This document shows, piece by piece, positions 1-6,179 of a stretch of DNA of 8,828 nucleotides. Origin of the DNA: Treponema sp. UBA1240. GTDB lineage: Bacteria; Spirochaetota; Spirochaetia; Treponematales; Treponemataceae. The DNA lies in assembly GCA_002308875.1 (NCBI GenBank), contig DBWK01000024.1:1-8828 (forward strand), in the 5' to 3' direction. A model generated the notes under the pieces. The model was given only the letters and a program-made list of their open reading frames with translations, did not search any database and was not told the origin of the DNA. Numbering within the stretch: position 1 is the first letter of the stretch; every line of letters starts with the position of its first letter. The translations under genes and the position numbers were made by a program.

Positions 1-528
1 AATCCTCACGGATTGACGGGGAAATTCAAAGTTGAGAGTACATCCGGCGAAATTGAGCATTTCAGTTCATTTACGGAAGTTACTTTGAAGAATGGCGATA
101 TTGAAAGGACGGTAAAAGTTGAATCCGTCAACGGTAGTACAGCCAGTCTTTTGATGAAATGTGCCGGTATAAACACACCGGAAGATGCTGCAAAGTATCG
201 CAACTGGGAAATACTGGTACCGCGTGACAAAGCCTGCCCCCTTAAAGAGGGTGAGTTCTATGTCGAAGATCTTAAACAATGTACACTGGTTTACAGTGAC
301 AAAAACGGGCAAGCAGAAAAGACTGCACCTATTATAGTAGGTACGATTACAGGCGTAACGGAAGGCGGCGGTGGTAAACTGTTGGAGATTACCCTGACCG
401 AGAGTTTGGCAGCTTTATACAAGTCCGATTCAAATGAACGATTTATTCCTTTCAGGAAGGAGTTTATCGGCGACATTGACTTGGACAAAAAAACTGTAGA
501 ACTGATGCACCTCTGGATTTTGGAGTAG
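1..528 (+). CDS. rimM: Ribosome maturation factor RimM (5' end truncated by window edge)
   Basis: RimM binds the 30S subunit near ribosomal protein S19 and helps 16S rRNA processing and 30S maturation in the cytoplasm. The frame is open from base 1 and begins N-P-H-G-L-T-G-K-F-K-V, which matches the HGLkGevkV stretch close to the RimM N-terminus. About ten residues plus the start codon therefore lie outside the window, and the TTG at 13 is an internal Leu codon, not the start. The N-terminal beta-barrel is followed by the PRC-barrel signature EGEFYVEDL (about visible residues 80-88). The C-terminus has the usual I-P-F-x-x-x-F-I-G-D-I-D run. The visible 175 codons plus the missing part fit the family length. 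It ends TAG 5 bp before trmD, and the GGAG at 522-525 inside its last codons serves as the trmD ribosome binding site. It is the first visible gene of the + strand operon. Confidence 0.96.
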   Translation, partial: NPHGLTGKFKVESTSGEIEHFSSFTEVTLKNGDIERTVKVESVNGSTASLLMKCAGINTPEDAAKYRNWEILVPRDKACPLKEGEFYVEDLKQCTLVYSDKNGQAEKTAPIIVGTITGVTEGGGGKLLEITLTESLAALYKSDSNERFIPFRKEFIGDIDLDKKTVELMHLWILE

Positions 529-533
529 ATTCT

Positions 534-1298
534 ATGAAATTTAATGTGCTGACCTTATTTCCGCAAATACCGAAAGCCTTTTTTGAAAATTCAATAATGG
601 CAAAAGCGGTAGAAAAAGGAATTATTGCGTACGACTTGGTGAATATCAGAGATTTTTCATTTGATAAGCATAAAACTTGTGACGATAGTCCGTATGGCGG
701 CGGAGCAGGAATGCTGATGCTGCCGGAGCCGCTTGGGCTTGCGCTGGATTCTGTTGAATCATGGAAAAAACGTGTTATCTATGTAACACCTTCAGGGAAA
801 CCGTTCACACAGAAGCTGGCACAAGAACTTAGCGAAGAAGATGAACTTGTTATAATCTGCGGAAGATACGAAGGTATTGACCAGCGAATTATTGATTCAC
901 GCGTGGATGACGAAATCTCAATCGGAGATTACGTTATGTCATCCGGCGAAGTAGCAGCACTGGTTATAATTGATTCGGTGTATCGGCTTATAAACGGTGT
1001 TATTTCAAGCGAATCTTTGGAAGAAGAAAGCTATTCCGACGGATTACTGGAATATCCCCAGTACACTCATCCTGAAACTTACAAGGGAATGCGTGTTCCT
1101 GAAGTTCTGCTTTCAGGACACCATGAGAATATTCGGAAATGGCGTTTGCAAAAACGGCTCGCAAAAACACTTGCTATTCGACCGGATTTGATTGATTCCG
1201 CAAGAAAAGCAGGAAAGCTTTCAGCTGAGGCTGAAAAAACAATTTTAGAACTGACAGGATTTGAGGTTGAAAAACCTAAAATATCCAAAAGGAGATAA
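534..1298 (+). CDS. trmD: tRNA (guanine37-N1)-methyltransferase TrmD
   Basis: TrmD transfers a methyl group from S-adenosylmethionine to N1 of G37 in tRNAs with G at position 36, which prevents +1 frameshifting. The 254-residue protein has the usual length. It starts MKFNVLTLFP and carries the SPYGGGAGM loop (52-60). The trefoil-knot SAM-binding motifs are GRYEGIDQRI (110-119) and SIGDYVMSSGE (129-139). Arg151 and Asp169 (in YSDGLL) sit where the family's catalytic Arg and Asp are expected. The C-terminal helical tRNA-binding region follows (SGHHENIRKWR, 194-204). The ATG at 534 is preceded by GGAG with 8-nt spacing. The AAAAGGAGAT at its 3' end (1287-1296) doubles as the rplS ribosome binding site, with a 2-bp gap between the genes. 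The order rimM-trmD-rplS is widely conserved. Confidence 0.99.
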   Translation: MKFNVLTLFPQIPKAFFENSIMAKAVEKGIIAYDLVNIRDFSFDKHKTCDDSPYGGGAGMLMLPEPLGLALDSVESWKKRVIYVTPSGKPFTQKLAQELSEEDELVIICGRYEGIDQRIIDSRVDDEISIGDYVMSSGEVAALVIIDSVYRLINGVISSESLEEESYSDGLLEYPQYTHPETYKGMRVPEVLLSGHHENIRKWRLQKRLAKTLAIRPDLIDSARKAGKLSAEAEKTILELTGFEVEKPKISKRR

Positions 1299-1300
1299 AA

Positions 1301-1660
1301 ATGGATGTTATCAAAACTATAGAAGCCGCTCAGACAAGAAGTGACTTGGCTCCATTCAAAGTTGGCGATACAGTAAAAGTTTATTTTAAAATCATTGAAG
1401 GCAAAACAGAACGTATACAGGTTTACGAAGGACTCGTTATCTGCTTCAAAGGTGCCGGTATAAGCAAAACATTCACAGTACGCAAGAATTCTTACGGTGT
1501 CGGTGTTGAACGTGTTTTCCCGATGAACTCACCAAGAATCGCAAAAGTAGAAGTTGTTCGTCCCGGTAAAGTACGCCGTGCAAAACTTTACTACATCCGT
1601 GACAAGATTGGTAAAGATGCAAAAATCAAAGAACTTATCACAAAAAAAACTGACAAATAA
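1301..1660 (+). CDS. rplS: 50S ribosomal protein L19
   Basis: L19 sits at the 30S-50S interface of the ribosome. The 119-residue length is typical. The sequence shows the family pattern throughout: an N-terminal helix, F-K-V-G-D-T-V-K-V (19-27), ERIQVYEGLVI (near 37-47), the FTVRKNSYGVGVER stretch, FPMNSPRI, and RRAKLYYIRD near the C-terminus. The start at 1301 has a very strong ribosome binding site, AAAAGGAGAT, which lies inside the end of trmD. That fits the need for a high rate of L19 synthesis compared with RimM and TrmD. A 23-bp gap separates it from the next gene; no terminator-like hairpin is seen there, so read-through into the flagellar-type genes is likely. Confidence 0.99.
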   Translation: MDVIKTIEAAQTRSDLAPFKVGDTVKVYFKIIEGKTERIQVYEGLVICFKGAGISKTFTVRKNSYGVGVERVFPMNSPRIAKVEVVRPGKVRRAKLYYIRDKIGKDAKIKELITKKTDK

Positions 1661-1683
1661 TTTTATTCAGTGCGCATAAAACT

Positions 1684-2718
1684 ATGGGAAATCCATTAAC
1701 TCAAGCAGCAGTTCATATTTCCCTGGATAAGACCGCTTTACCTTCAAGCTTTACGCTGAAGGAAGGCGGTTTTGTTTTTGTACGGGTATTAGGCAAAACC
1801 CCGGAAGGTAAAACTCTTGTTTCGTTCGCGGGACAACGGTTTGCAGTTGAAACAATGTCGCAGGCAAAAGTCGGCGAAACATTTAAGGCCCGCATACAAA
1901 TCCAAAACAATCGTATTCTTCTTGTACCTCAAAAAGGTTCTGAAACTATTGTTACCCAATCTGACAGGCTGTCACAGCTTTTTGCTTCGATAGGACTTCC
2001 GCAGGATTCTGTTTCCGAAAAAATGATTCAGTATATGCGGCAGAACAACCGTACATATACGCCCGCCCAGTTGAAAAAGCTGCGCAAGCTTGCAGAGCGT
2101 TTTTCAGGTAAAAAGTCGGAGGCAGCGGAAACAGCAATGTATCTTGAAGATAAGGGAATAGACGCTACTGAAGAAGAAATCAGTCTTTTACTCGACTTAT
2201 TTTTAAAAGGCGGTCACAAGCCACTTTCGACTGATGATACGGAAAAGTCCGCAGAAAACATTCCGATTCTGGATCAACTATATTCTAATCCCCAGGAAGC
2301 TCTGCAAAACAAGCCAGGTCTGCTTACTCTCGCAAACCATATATCAAAAGGTGAAAAACACTGGTTGGTCTTTCCTTTTCAAAAAACATTAAAAAACTCT
2401 CAATGTTCGGGCACAATCCGCATTTTATGTGATATAATGAATAAAAAGGCGGAAAAAACTTACATAACAGCTTTTTTTGAAGGCTGTCAATATTGCTTTA
2501 CTTTTTCTGATACAGACCCTTATAATGAAATATTGACACTTGAATACGCCGTACGCCCTACCCTGTCATCTTTGCAAAAAGAAAAGGCGGAGGAACTTTT
2601 AAGAAACTGTATTACAATAAATAACAGAGAAATAAATATCGAATACAGGGAAAACATTTTGCAGGATTTGTTTGCGGATTCGACAGAACCTATTAAGACA
2701 GTGGACGAAGAGATATGA
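1684..2718 (+). CDS. FliK-like (hook-length-control-like) protein, function unproven
   Basis: This is a 344-residue soluble protein without signal peptide or membrane segment. Residues about 24-85 look like a small beta-barrel: several short strands around LKEGGFVFVRVLGKTPEGKT and KVGETFKARI. Residues about 95-175 are mostly helical. Residues about 220-330 resemble the FliK C-terminal (Flg_hook) fold: a W-L-V-F-P-F strand, a G-T-I-R-I strand, an F-x-F strand, then a long helix (LSSLQKEKAEELLRN). FliK senses hook length and switches the flagellar export gate through the FlhB C-terminal domain. The next gene, overlapping by 4 bp, encodes just such a domain, which supports the call. I infer a FliK/YlqG-type role; overall identity is low and the true hook-length FliK may be elsewhere in the genome. 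No clear Shine-Dalgarno precedes the ATG at 1684, and no better in-frame start exists, so translation may depend on coupling to rplS. Confidence 0.6.
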   Translation: MGNPLTQAAVHISLDKTALPSSFTLKEGGFVFVRVLGKTPEGKTLVSFAGQRFAVETMSQAKVGETFKARIQIQNNRILLVPQKGSETIVTQSDRLSQLFASIGLPQDSVSEKMIQYMRQNNRTYTPAQLKKLRKLAERFSGKKSEAAETAMYLEDKGIDATEEEISLLLDLFLKGGHKPLSTDDTEKSAENIPILDQLYSNPQEALQNKPGLLTLANHISKGEKHWLVFPFQKTLKNSQCSGTIRILCDIMNKKAEKTYITAFFEGCQYCFTFSDTDPYNEILTLEYAVRPTLSSLQKEKAEELLRNCITINNREINIEYRENILQDLFADSTEPIKTVDEEI

Positions 2719-2972
2719 AAAAACAAACCGCTATAGCACTTTCGTATCCCAAAGATTTTCCAGCTCCGTTCATTGTTGCAAAAGGCAAAGGTTATTTAGC
2801 GGAAAAAATGCTGGAACTTGCGGAACAAAACAATATTCCGGTAGTAAAGGAAGAATTGGCTGCAGATGTTCTTTCTTTGTATGACATAGGAAGTTTTATT
2901 CCTGAAGAAACCTATGAGGTAATAGCAGGTATATTCGCTTTTTTATATAGGATGAATGATGGAAAAAATTAA
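2715..2972 (+). CDS. Free-standing FlhB C-terminal-domain-like protein (YlqH/FlhX type)
   Basis: The 85 residues match only the cytoplasmic C-terminal domain of the flagellar export gate protein FlhB. Visible matches are AIALSY (near 6-11), PAPFIVAKGKGYLAEKM (16-32), a helix followed by N-N-I-P-V-V (39-44), and the terminal helix PEETYEVIAGIFAFLYRM (63-80). The four FlhB transmembrane helices are absent. The N-P-T-H autocleavage motif that precedes the corresponding A-I-A-L-x-Y strand in full-length FlhB is also absent. The protein therefore corresponds to the fragment left after NPTH cleavage. Related stand-alone proteins are known as YlqH in Bacillus and FlhX in Helicobacter, where FlhX can replace the cleaved FlhB C-terminus. 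The start codon overlaps the stop of the FliK-like gene (ATGA), so the two are translationally coupled. Its 3' end overlaps the HD-GYP gene by up to 17 bp. Confidence 0.85.
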   Translation: MKKQTAIALSYPKDFPAPFIVAKGKGYLAEKMLELAEQNNIPVVKEELAADVLSLYDIGSFIPEETYEVIAGIFAFLYRMNDGKN

Positions 2973-4191
2973 ACGAGAATTGGTTGAACTTGGAATGAGA
3001 TTTTCTGCGCCGGTTTTTTTTGATGATGGTAAAAACATGTTTTTACCGGAAAAAAAGCCTGTCAAAAAAAGCCATCTTGAAATTCTCGAAAAATGGAACA
3101 TACCTTTTGTAATCACTTACGGTCACTTGCTTTCGAATACGGCAGCAGATCTGGACGAACTGCTGGCAGTAGATTCTCCTGTTCTGGAGTCTGCAGCTAC
3201 CGTTGACGACGAATTTGAAGTTCTGGAAGAAGCGGAAGACTTGGAAGAAGAAAACGACATTACAGTTGGTCCGTTGGAAGAAAACCCTTTGTACATAAAA
3301 TATATTGATTTGTATAAAAATATGGCGGCAGTTTTTGACAACCTCAAAAAAGACCGAACGGATAATATTGAAGAGAACATACAGCTTGTAACCGAAAACC
3401 TTTTTGAACTTTTGGAAAAAAACGCAACATTTGTTTCAAGTTTTCTTCTTGCTGGCGAAGCGCTGAAAAACGATTATGCCAAGTCTGCAATTAACGTTGC
3501 CATTGTAACTTACGTTGTTGCCAAAAATATGAATGTTCCTGTTTCAAGGCTTCATCTATACATTACAGGTGCGCTCCTGCACGATATAGGAATGCTTTAT
3601 CTGCCTGATGCAATCATAAACAAAAAAGAGCCTTTAACGGCAGACGAAATTTCGGCGCTCAAAAAACACACTACTGACGGTGCACACATCGTCGGCGATA
3701 TGCTTCACTACCCCGATGCAGTAACTAACATAGTTTTGCAGCATCACGAACACTGGGACGGTAACGGCTACCCAAACGGTAGAAGCGGTACACAAATTTC
3801 AACAGGAGCGCGTATTGTGGCTGTTGCGGATGCGTTTGAAGCCATGATAACCGAAAAAGCCTACAGAACTTCAATGCTTGGATATGAGGCGATGAAAACT
3901 ATTCTGAGCGACAACGGCAGACATTTTTCACCGGACGTTATACGAGTGTTTATCCAGAGTATGGGCGTTTATCCGATTGGTTCTCTTGTTCTTTTAAACG
4001 ACGGTTCAATCGGACGAATCATCAAAGTCAATCAGAATGCTCCATTAAGACCATCCGTACGCCTTTGGGTAACAGCCGGAGGTGTCTGCTATCCTGACAA
4101 TGTCGGCCCGATTATAAAACTCGAATCAATTAACAAGCTTTTTATTCTGAGAGCACTCAATACAAAAGATTTGCATGGAAAAATCAACTAA
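2956..4191 (+). CDS. HD-GYP domain protein (cyclic-di-GMP phosphodiesterase family), variant active site
   Basis: HD-GYP proteins hydrolyse cyclic di-GMP using a metal cluster. The 411-residue protein has an N-terminal module (about 1-60, GMRFSAPVFFDDGKNMFL) of a kind often placed before HD-GYP domains. A very acidic linker follows (about 83-110), then a helical stretch and the HD-GYP domain (about 165-340). A short beta-rich C-terminal extension begins Y-P-I-G-S-L-V-L-L. Catalytic-type residues seen are H209-D210, H238, H263-H264-E265, the D-G-N-G-Y-P motif (268-273), D292, and K301/R304. Two usual residues differ. The His expected in H-S-x-N-V is Ser177 (SAINV), and the Lys of HDIGK is Met213 (HDIGM). 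No transmembrane helix is seen. Two starts are possible: ATG 2956 and ATG 2959. The AGGA at 2949-2952 is spaced better for 2959. The gene overlaps both neighbours, by 17 bp at each end. Activity is uncertain. Confidence 0.93.
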   Translation: MMEKIKRELVELGMRFSAPVFFDDGKNMFLPEKKPVKKSHLEILEKWNIPFVITYGHLLSNTAADLDELLAVDSPVLESAATVDDEFEVLEEAEDLEEENDITVGPLEENPLYIKYIDLYKNMAAVFDNLKKDRTDNIEENIQLVTENLFELLEKNATFVSSFLLAGEALKNDYAKSAINVAIVTYVVAKNMNVPVSRLHLYITGALLHDIGMLYLPDAIINKKEPLTADEISALKKHTTDGAHIVGDMLHYPDAVTNIVLQHHEHWDGNGYPNGRSGTQISTGARIVAVADAFEAMITEKAYRTSMLGYEAMKTILSDNGRHFSPDVIRVFIQSMGVYPIGSLVLLNDGSIGRIIKVNQNAPLRPSVRLWVTAGGVCYPDNVGPIIKLESINKLFILRALNTKDLHGKIN

Positions 4192-4546
4192 CAGGCAAAC
4201 TGGAATAACCGGAGAAACCGATGCTGCCGCATATTTGCAGGAAAAAGGTTATCAAATTGTTGCAAAAAACTGGCGGACAAAAATCGGAGAAATTGATATA
4301 ATTGCGTATAAAGACAGTACCATAGTTTTTGTTGAAGTAAAAACATGGCCTCACGGTGATTATTTTTCACTTCCGGCTGCAATAAACAAAAGAAAACAAA
4401 AAAGAATTATAGAAACAGCTAAATGTTTCCTCTCAGATTATCGACAATATAAAGAGAGTTATGTGCGTTTTGATGTTATTGCAATTGGAATGCAACAGCA
4501 AGAGAAGATATATCACATAGAGAATGCTTTTTTGGAGACCCTATGA
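4175..4546 (+). CDS. yraN: YraN family (UPF0102) endonuclease-fold protein
   Basis: The 123 residues match the YraN/UPF0102 family, which has a restriction-endonuclease-like fold related to Holliday-junction resolvases; its cellular role is poorly defined. Motifs are G-I-T-G-E-T-D-A-A-A-Y-L (10-21), G-Y-Q-I-V-A-K-N-W-R (25-34) and G-E-I-D-I-I-A (38-44). The metal-binding core is F-V-E-V-K-T (52-57), and R-F-D-V-I (98-102) comes near the end. The putative metal-site residues Glu14, Asp41, Glu54 and Lys56 are all present, so the nuclease-like centre looks intact. Most family members have Arg after EVKT; here it is Trp58. The ATG at 4175 lies inside the end of the HD-GYP gene (17-bp overlap). 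The stop overlaps the start of the next gene as ATGA. Proximity of yraN to the rplS region is common in bacteria. Confidence 0.95.
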   Translation: MEKSTNRQTGITGETDAAAYLQEKGYQIVAKNWRTKIGEIDIIAYKDSTIVFVEVKTWPHGDYFSLPAAINKRKQKRIIETAKCFLSDYRQYKESYVRFDVIAIGMQQQEKIYHIENAFLETL

Positions 4547-4728
4547 GTTCTGTTTTATCAAAATCTGCTATTAAGAAAGCAGAAAAAACTGCACGCATGG
4601 CAGAATTAAAATACAAAATCTATGATCCGGCTTACCTTGACAGTGCAATTCAGCGTATAGCACAGGTATTAAGCAACAATCTGGTGGAAGATCATATTAC
4701 TCAAGGACAAATGTTTTATGGCAGATGA
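4543..4728 (+). CDS. Small conserved-looking protein of unknown function (61 aa)
   Basis: I do not recognise a family. The 61-residue product has a strongly basic N-terminal helix (SAIKKAEKTARMAELKYK), a D-P-A-Y-L turn, a second amphipathic helix (about DSAIQRIAQVLSNNL) and a short polar tail. No signal peptide, membrane segment or cysteine is present. It is accepted as a real gene for three reasons. Its ATG overlaps the yraN stop (ATGA), a TTGGAG-like ribosome binding site sits about 5-10 bp upstream (4532-4538), and its 3' end overlaps the next gene by 11 bp, so the frame is locked into the operon. The two-helix, basic character would suit a small binding partner of the following protein or of RNA, but that is inference only. 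Confidence 0.75.
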   Translation: MSSVLSKSAIKKAEKTARMAELKYKIYDPAYLDSAIQRIAQVLSNNLVEDHITQGQMFYGR

Positions 4729-5170
4729 TGGTGAAAATTACGGAGAAAGAAACTACAACCGACGAAATTCAAACCGAAACAGATACAATAACAGACGAAA
4801 CCGTCCTCAGAACCAACGCAACGAAACACATGCTCCTAAAGAACCTGAAACCGTTCAGTACAAACTTGACACATACATTTGTCCGCGATGCCAACAGCCT
4901 ATAAATGATTTGCCAGCAGCTCTTGCCGACAAAGAAACCGGTGTACCTGTTCATTTTGACTGTGTACTTAAATATCTTACGGAAACAGTTCCTGTAAAAG
5001 AAAATGAAAAAATTACATACATCGGACAGGGACGCTTTGCGGTAGTATATTTTGATAATCCTCATGATTTACGACATTTCAGCATACAGCGCATAATAGA
5101 CTGGGAAGAACGCGAAAAGAACTACGAATGGCGTTCTACAATATCAAACCTATACAGCAGCATCAAATAG
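4718..5170 (+). CDS. Unknown protein with Arg/Asn-rich N-terminus and a CxxC...HxxC zinc site
   Basis: I do not recognise a named family. The 150-residue protein has three visible parts. Residues about 8-35 are low-complexity, rich in Arg, Asn and Tyr (for example YNRRNSNRNRYNNRRNRP), and likely disordered and strongly basic, as in many RNA-binding tails. Residues 55-82 contain C55-P-R-C58 and H79-F-D-C82, a C-x2-C-x20-H-x2-C arrangement expected to bind one zinc ion. Residues about 98-112 form strands (KITYIGQGRFAVVYF), followed by a charged helical C-terminus (IIDWEEREKNYEW). No signal or membrane segment is seen. The start at 4718 lies inside the 61-residue gene (11-bp overlap). It is the last gene of the + operon, and its stop is 4 bp from the end of the convergent gene. 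A nucleic-acid-binding role tied to ribosome or RNA metabolism is plausible from composition and context but unproven. Confidence 0.85.
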   Translation: MADDGENYGERNYNRRNSNRNRYNNRRNRPQNQRNETHAPKEPETVQYKLDTYICPRCQQPINDLPAALADKETGVPVHFDCVLKYLTETVPVKENEKITYIGQGRFAVVYFDNPHDLRHFSIQRIIDWEEREKNYEWRSTISNLYSSIK

Positions 5171-5174
5171 ACTT

Positions 5175-6023
5175 TTATTCTTCTGATTCAAAAAAACTCT
5201 TCAAGTTTTTGTTGTAATTGTTTACAAATTCTTTCCATTCTTCAGGGGTACAGGATTTTACATTTTCTAAAGTTATTACAATGTTTTCAGGGAATATGGC
5301 TTTTGAATTGCACTGATACTTTACCAGTGTGTAATAACCGTCTTCTTTGCTGAACCAGCAAATCTGATTTTCATGTGAAGGCTTGCCTCGTTTGTCAAAC
5401 TGGCATATTTCCCATCTGTCACAAAGCACATCGCCCAGTTTTTCCACACCGGCATATGATACATTTGAAACCGACGTATATGGCAGATTGATGGTTCCTG
5501 TTTTGAAATCCGAAAAATCGCCCTTGTAAAAACGCATTGCAAGCCAAAAATCGGTCTGATAGTTACTGATTTCATAACAGGGAATCAGTTTTAAATCACC
5601 GGTGATAGTATACGTCATCGGCTGAGAATATGGTCCTATTACGGAATTTGTTATTACAAGGCTTTTGTTTTTACATTCATAAAAACATTCCATTGTATTT
5701 TTAATATTTGGTTTTTCAGTGTATGCAAATGGATTTGTTGTTTTTGTATGAGAATAACAGAAAAAATCAGTGTTAAATTCATTTTCACCAACAAGTACTT
5801 CATTTATTGCTTCGGCACCGTCAAAATACGAATAGGTGGTTTTCTCATCCTTAACATAAAAATAAAAATTCATTTTTTTATTGCCGGATGAGGATGCCAC
5901 AAAGTAAGAATACATGGTTTGAGGTTTGATTTTGGAAGAATCATATAAAAAGAGCTCATCTTGCGAATGAAGAGAACTAGCAAAACAAAAAAGAACAAGC
6001 ATCAAAAAAGCAGCTTTTTTCAT
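5175..6023 (-). CDS. Exported (periplasmic or surface) protein of unknown function
   Basis: The 282-residue product begins with a clear Sec signal peptide: MKKAAF, a hydrophobic core LMLVLFCFASS, and a likely cleavage near LHS-QDE (about residue 20). The single Cys in the core is preceded by Phe, not the small residue of a lipobox, so a lipoprotein is unlikely. The mature part is rich in Tyr, Phe, Asn and Lys, with many predicted short beta strands and several cysteines. No catalytic motif is recognised. The reverse-strand start at 6021-6023 has an AGGAAA ribosome binding site (plus-strand 6032-6037) at about 8-nt spacing. The gene stands alone: it is convergent with the left operon and follows the csrA terminator, so it probably has its own promoter in the short gap upstream. 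Function is unknown; a beta-rich treponemal periplasmic protein is the most I can say. Confidence 0.85.
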   Translation of the reverse strand: MKKAAFLMLVLFCFASSLHSQDELFLYDSSKIKPQTMYSYFVASSSGNKKMNFYFYVKDEKTTYSYFDGAEAINEVLVGENEFNTDFFCYSHTKTTNPFAYTEKPNIKNTMECFYECKNKSLVITNSVIGPYSQPMTYTITGDLKLIPCYEISNYQTDFWLAMRFYKGDFSDFKTGTINLPYTSVSNVSYAGVEKLGDVLCDRWEICQFDKRGKPSHENQICWFSKEDGYYTLVKYQCNSKAIFPENIVITLENVKSCTPEEWKEFVNNYNKNLKSFFESEE

Positions 6024-6070
6024 ATTAAATATTTCCTATTCTATAAAAAACTTTTACAAACAAAGGTTAT
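6024..6070 (-). promoter_or_regulatory. Probable promoter and leader of the exported-protein gene
   Basis: A promoter for the lone gene at 5175-6023 is expected here, because the csrA terminator lies immediately upstream. On the - strand the region is very AT-rich, with a TATAGAAT stretch (plus-strand about 6037-6044) that could serve as a -10 box, and the AGGAAA ribosome binding site just after it. No convincing -35 hexamer is seen at the right spacing. The -10 candidate also lies very close to the ribosome binding site, so the exact promoter is uncertain. Confidence 0.3.
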
Positions 6071-6114
6071 AAAAAACAAGGCAAAATACTGAAGAAACTT
6101 CAATATTTTGCCTT
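6071..6114 (-). terminator. Rho-independent terminator of the flgK-flgL-fliW-csrA operon
   Basis: A 17-bp inverted repeat (arms 6078-6094 and 6098-6114) surrounds a 3-nt loop. There is one non-Watson-Crick position: a G.U wobble when transcribed on the - strand, but a C-A mismatch on the + strand. On the - strand the stem is followed within 1 nt by six T (plus-strand A run 6071-6076). On the + strand no T run follows directly. Both asymmetries show that it acts on the - strand, 57 bp after the csrA stop. Confidence 0.93.
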
Positions 6115-6163
6115 ACCAGATACAGTTTTTTTATGGGTATATGTTATAAGGGAAAGGAGATTC

Positions 6164-6179
6164 CTAAATATCTAAATAT
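6164..6179. repeat. Tandem 8-bp direct repeat across the csrA stop codon
   Basis: The octamer CTAAATAT occurs twice in a row (6164-6171 and 6172-6179). The copy inside csrA supplies its stop codon (TAG on the - strand, plus-strand 6172-6174). This looks like a small slippage duplication at the gene end; no function is implied. Confidence 0.6.

Noticed and set aside
2672..2884. Plus-strand open frame of 70 codons overlapping the FlhB-like gene
   Set aside because: It is in a different frame from a clearly homologous FlhB domain and shows no family match.
3123..3380. Ser-rich minus-strand open frame of 85 codons
   Set aside because: It is the reverse complement of the acidic Glu/Asp linker of the HD-GYP gene (GAA/TTC gives runs of Ser and Phe).
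4769..5065. Minus-strand open frame of 98 codons opposite the zinc-site gene
   Set aside because: It is antisense to a gene that is supported by operon overlaps and a clear zinc motif, and has no ribosome binding site; it is a by-product of the biased RN codons.
6158..6168. Short AGGA-ATC-TCCT palindrome after csrA on the minus strand
   Set aside because: The stem is only 4 bp, and the GGA would lie in the stem rather than the loop, so neither a terminator nor a good CsrA site is supported.
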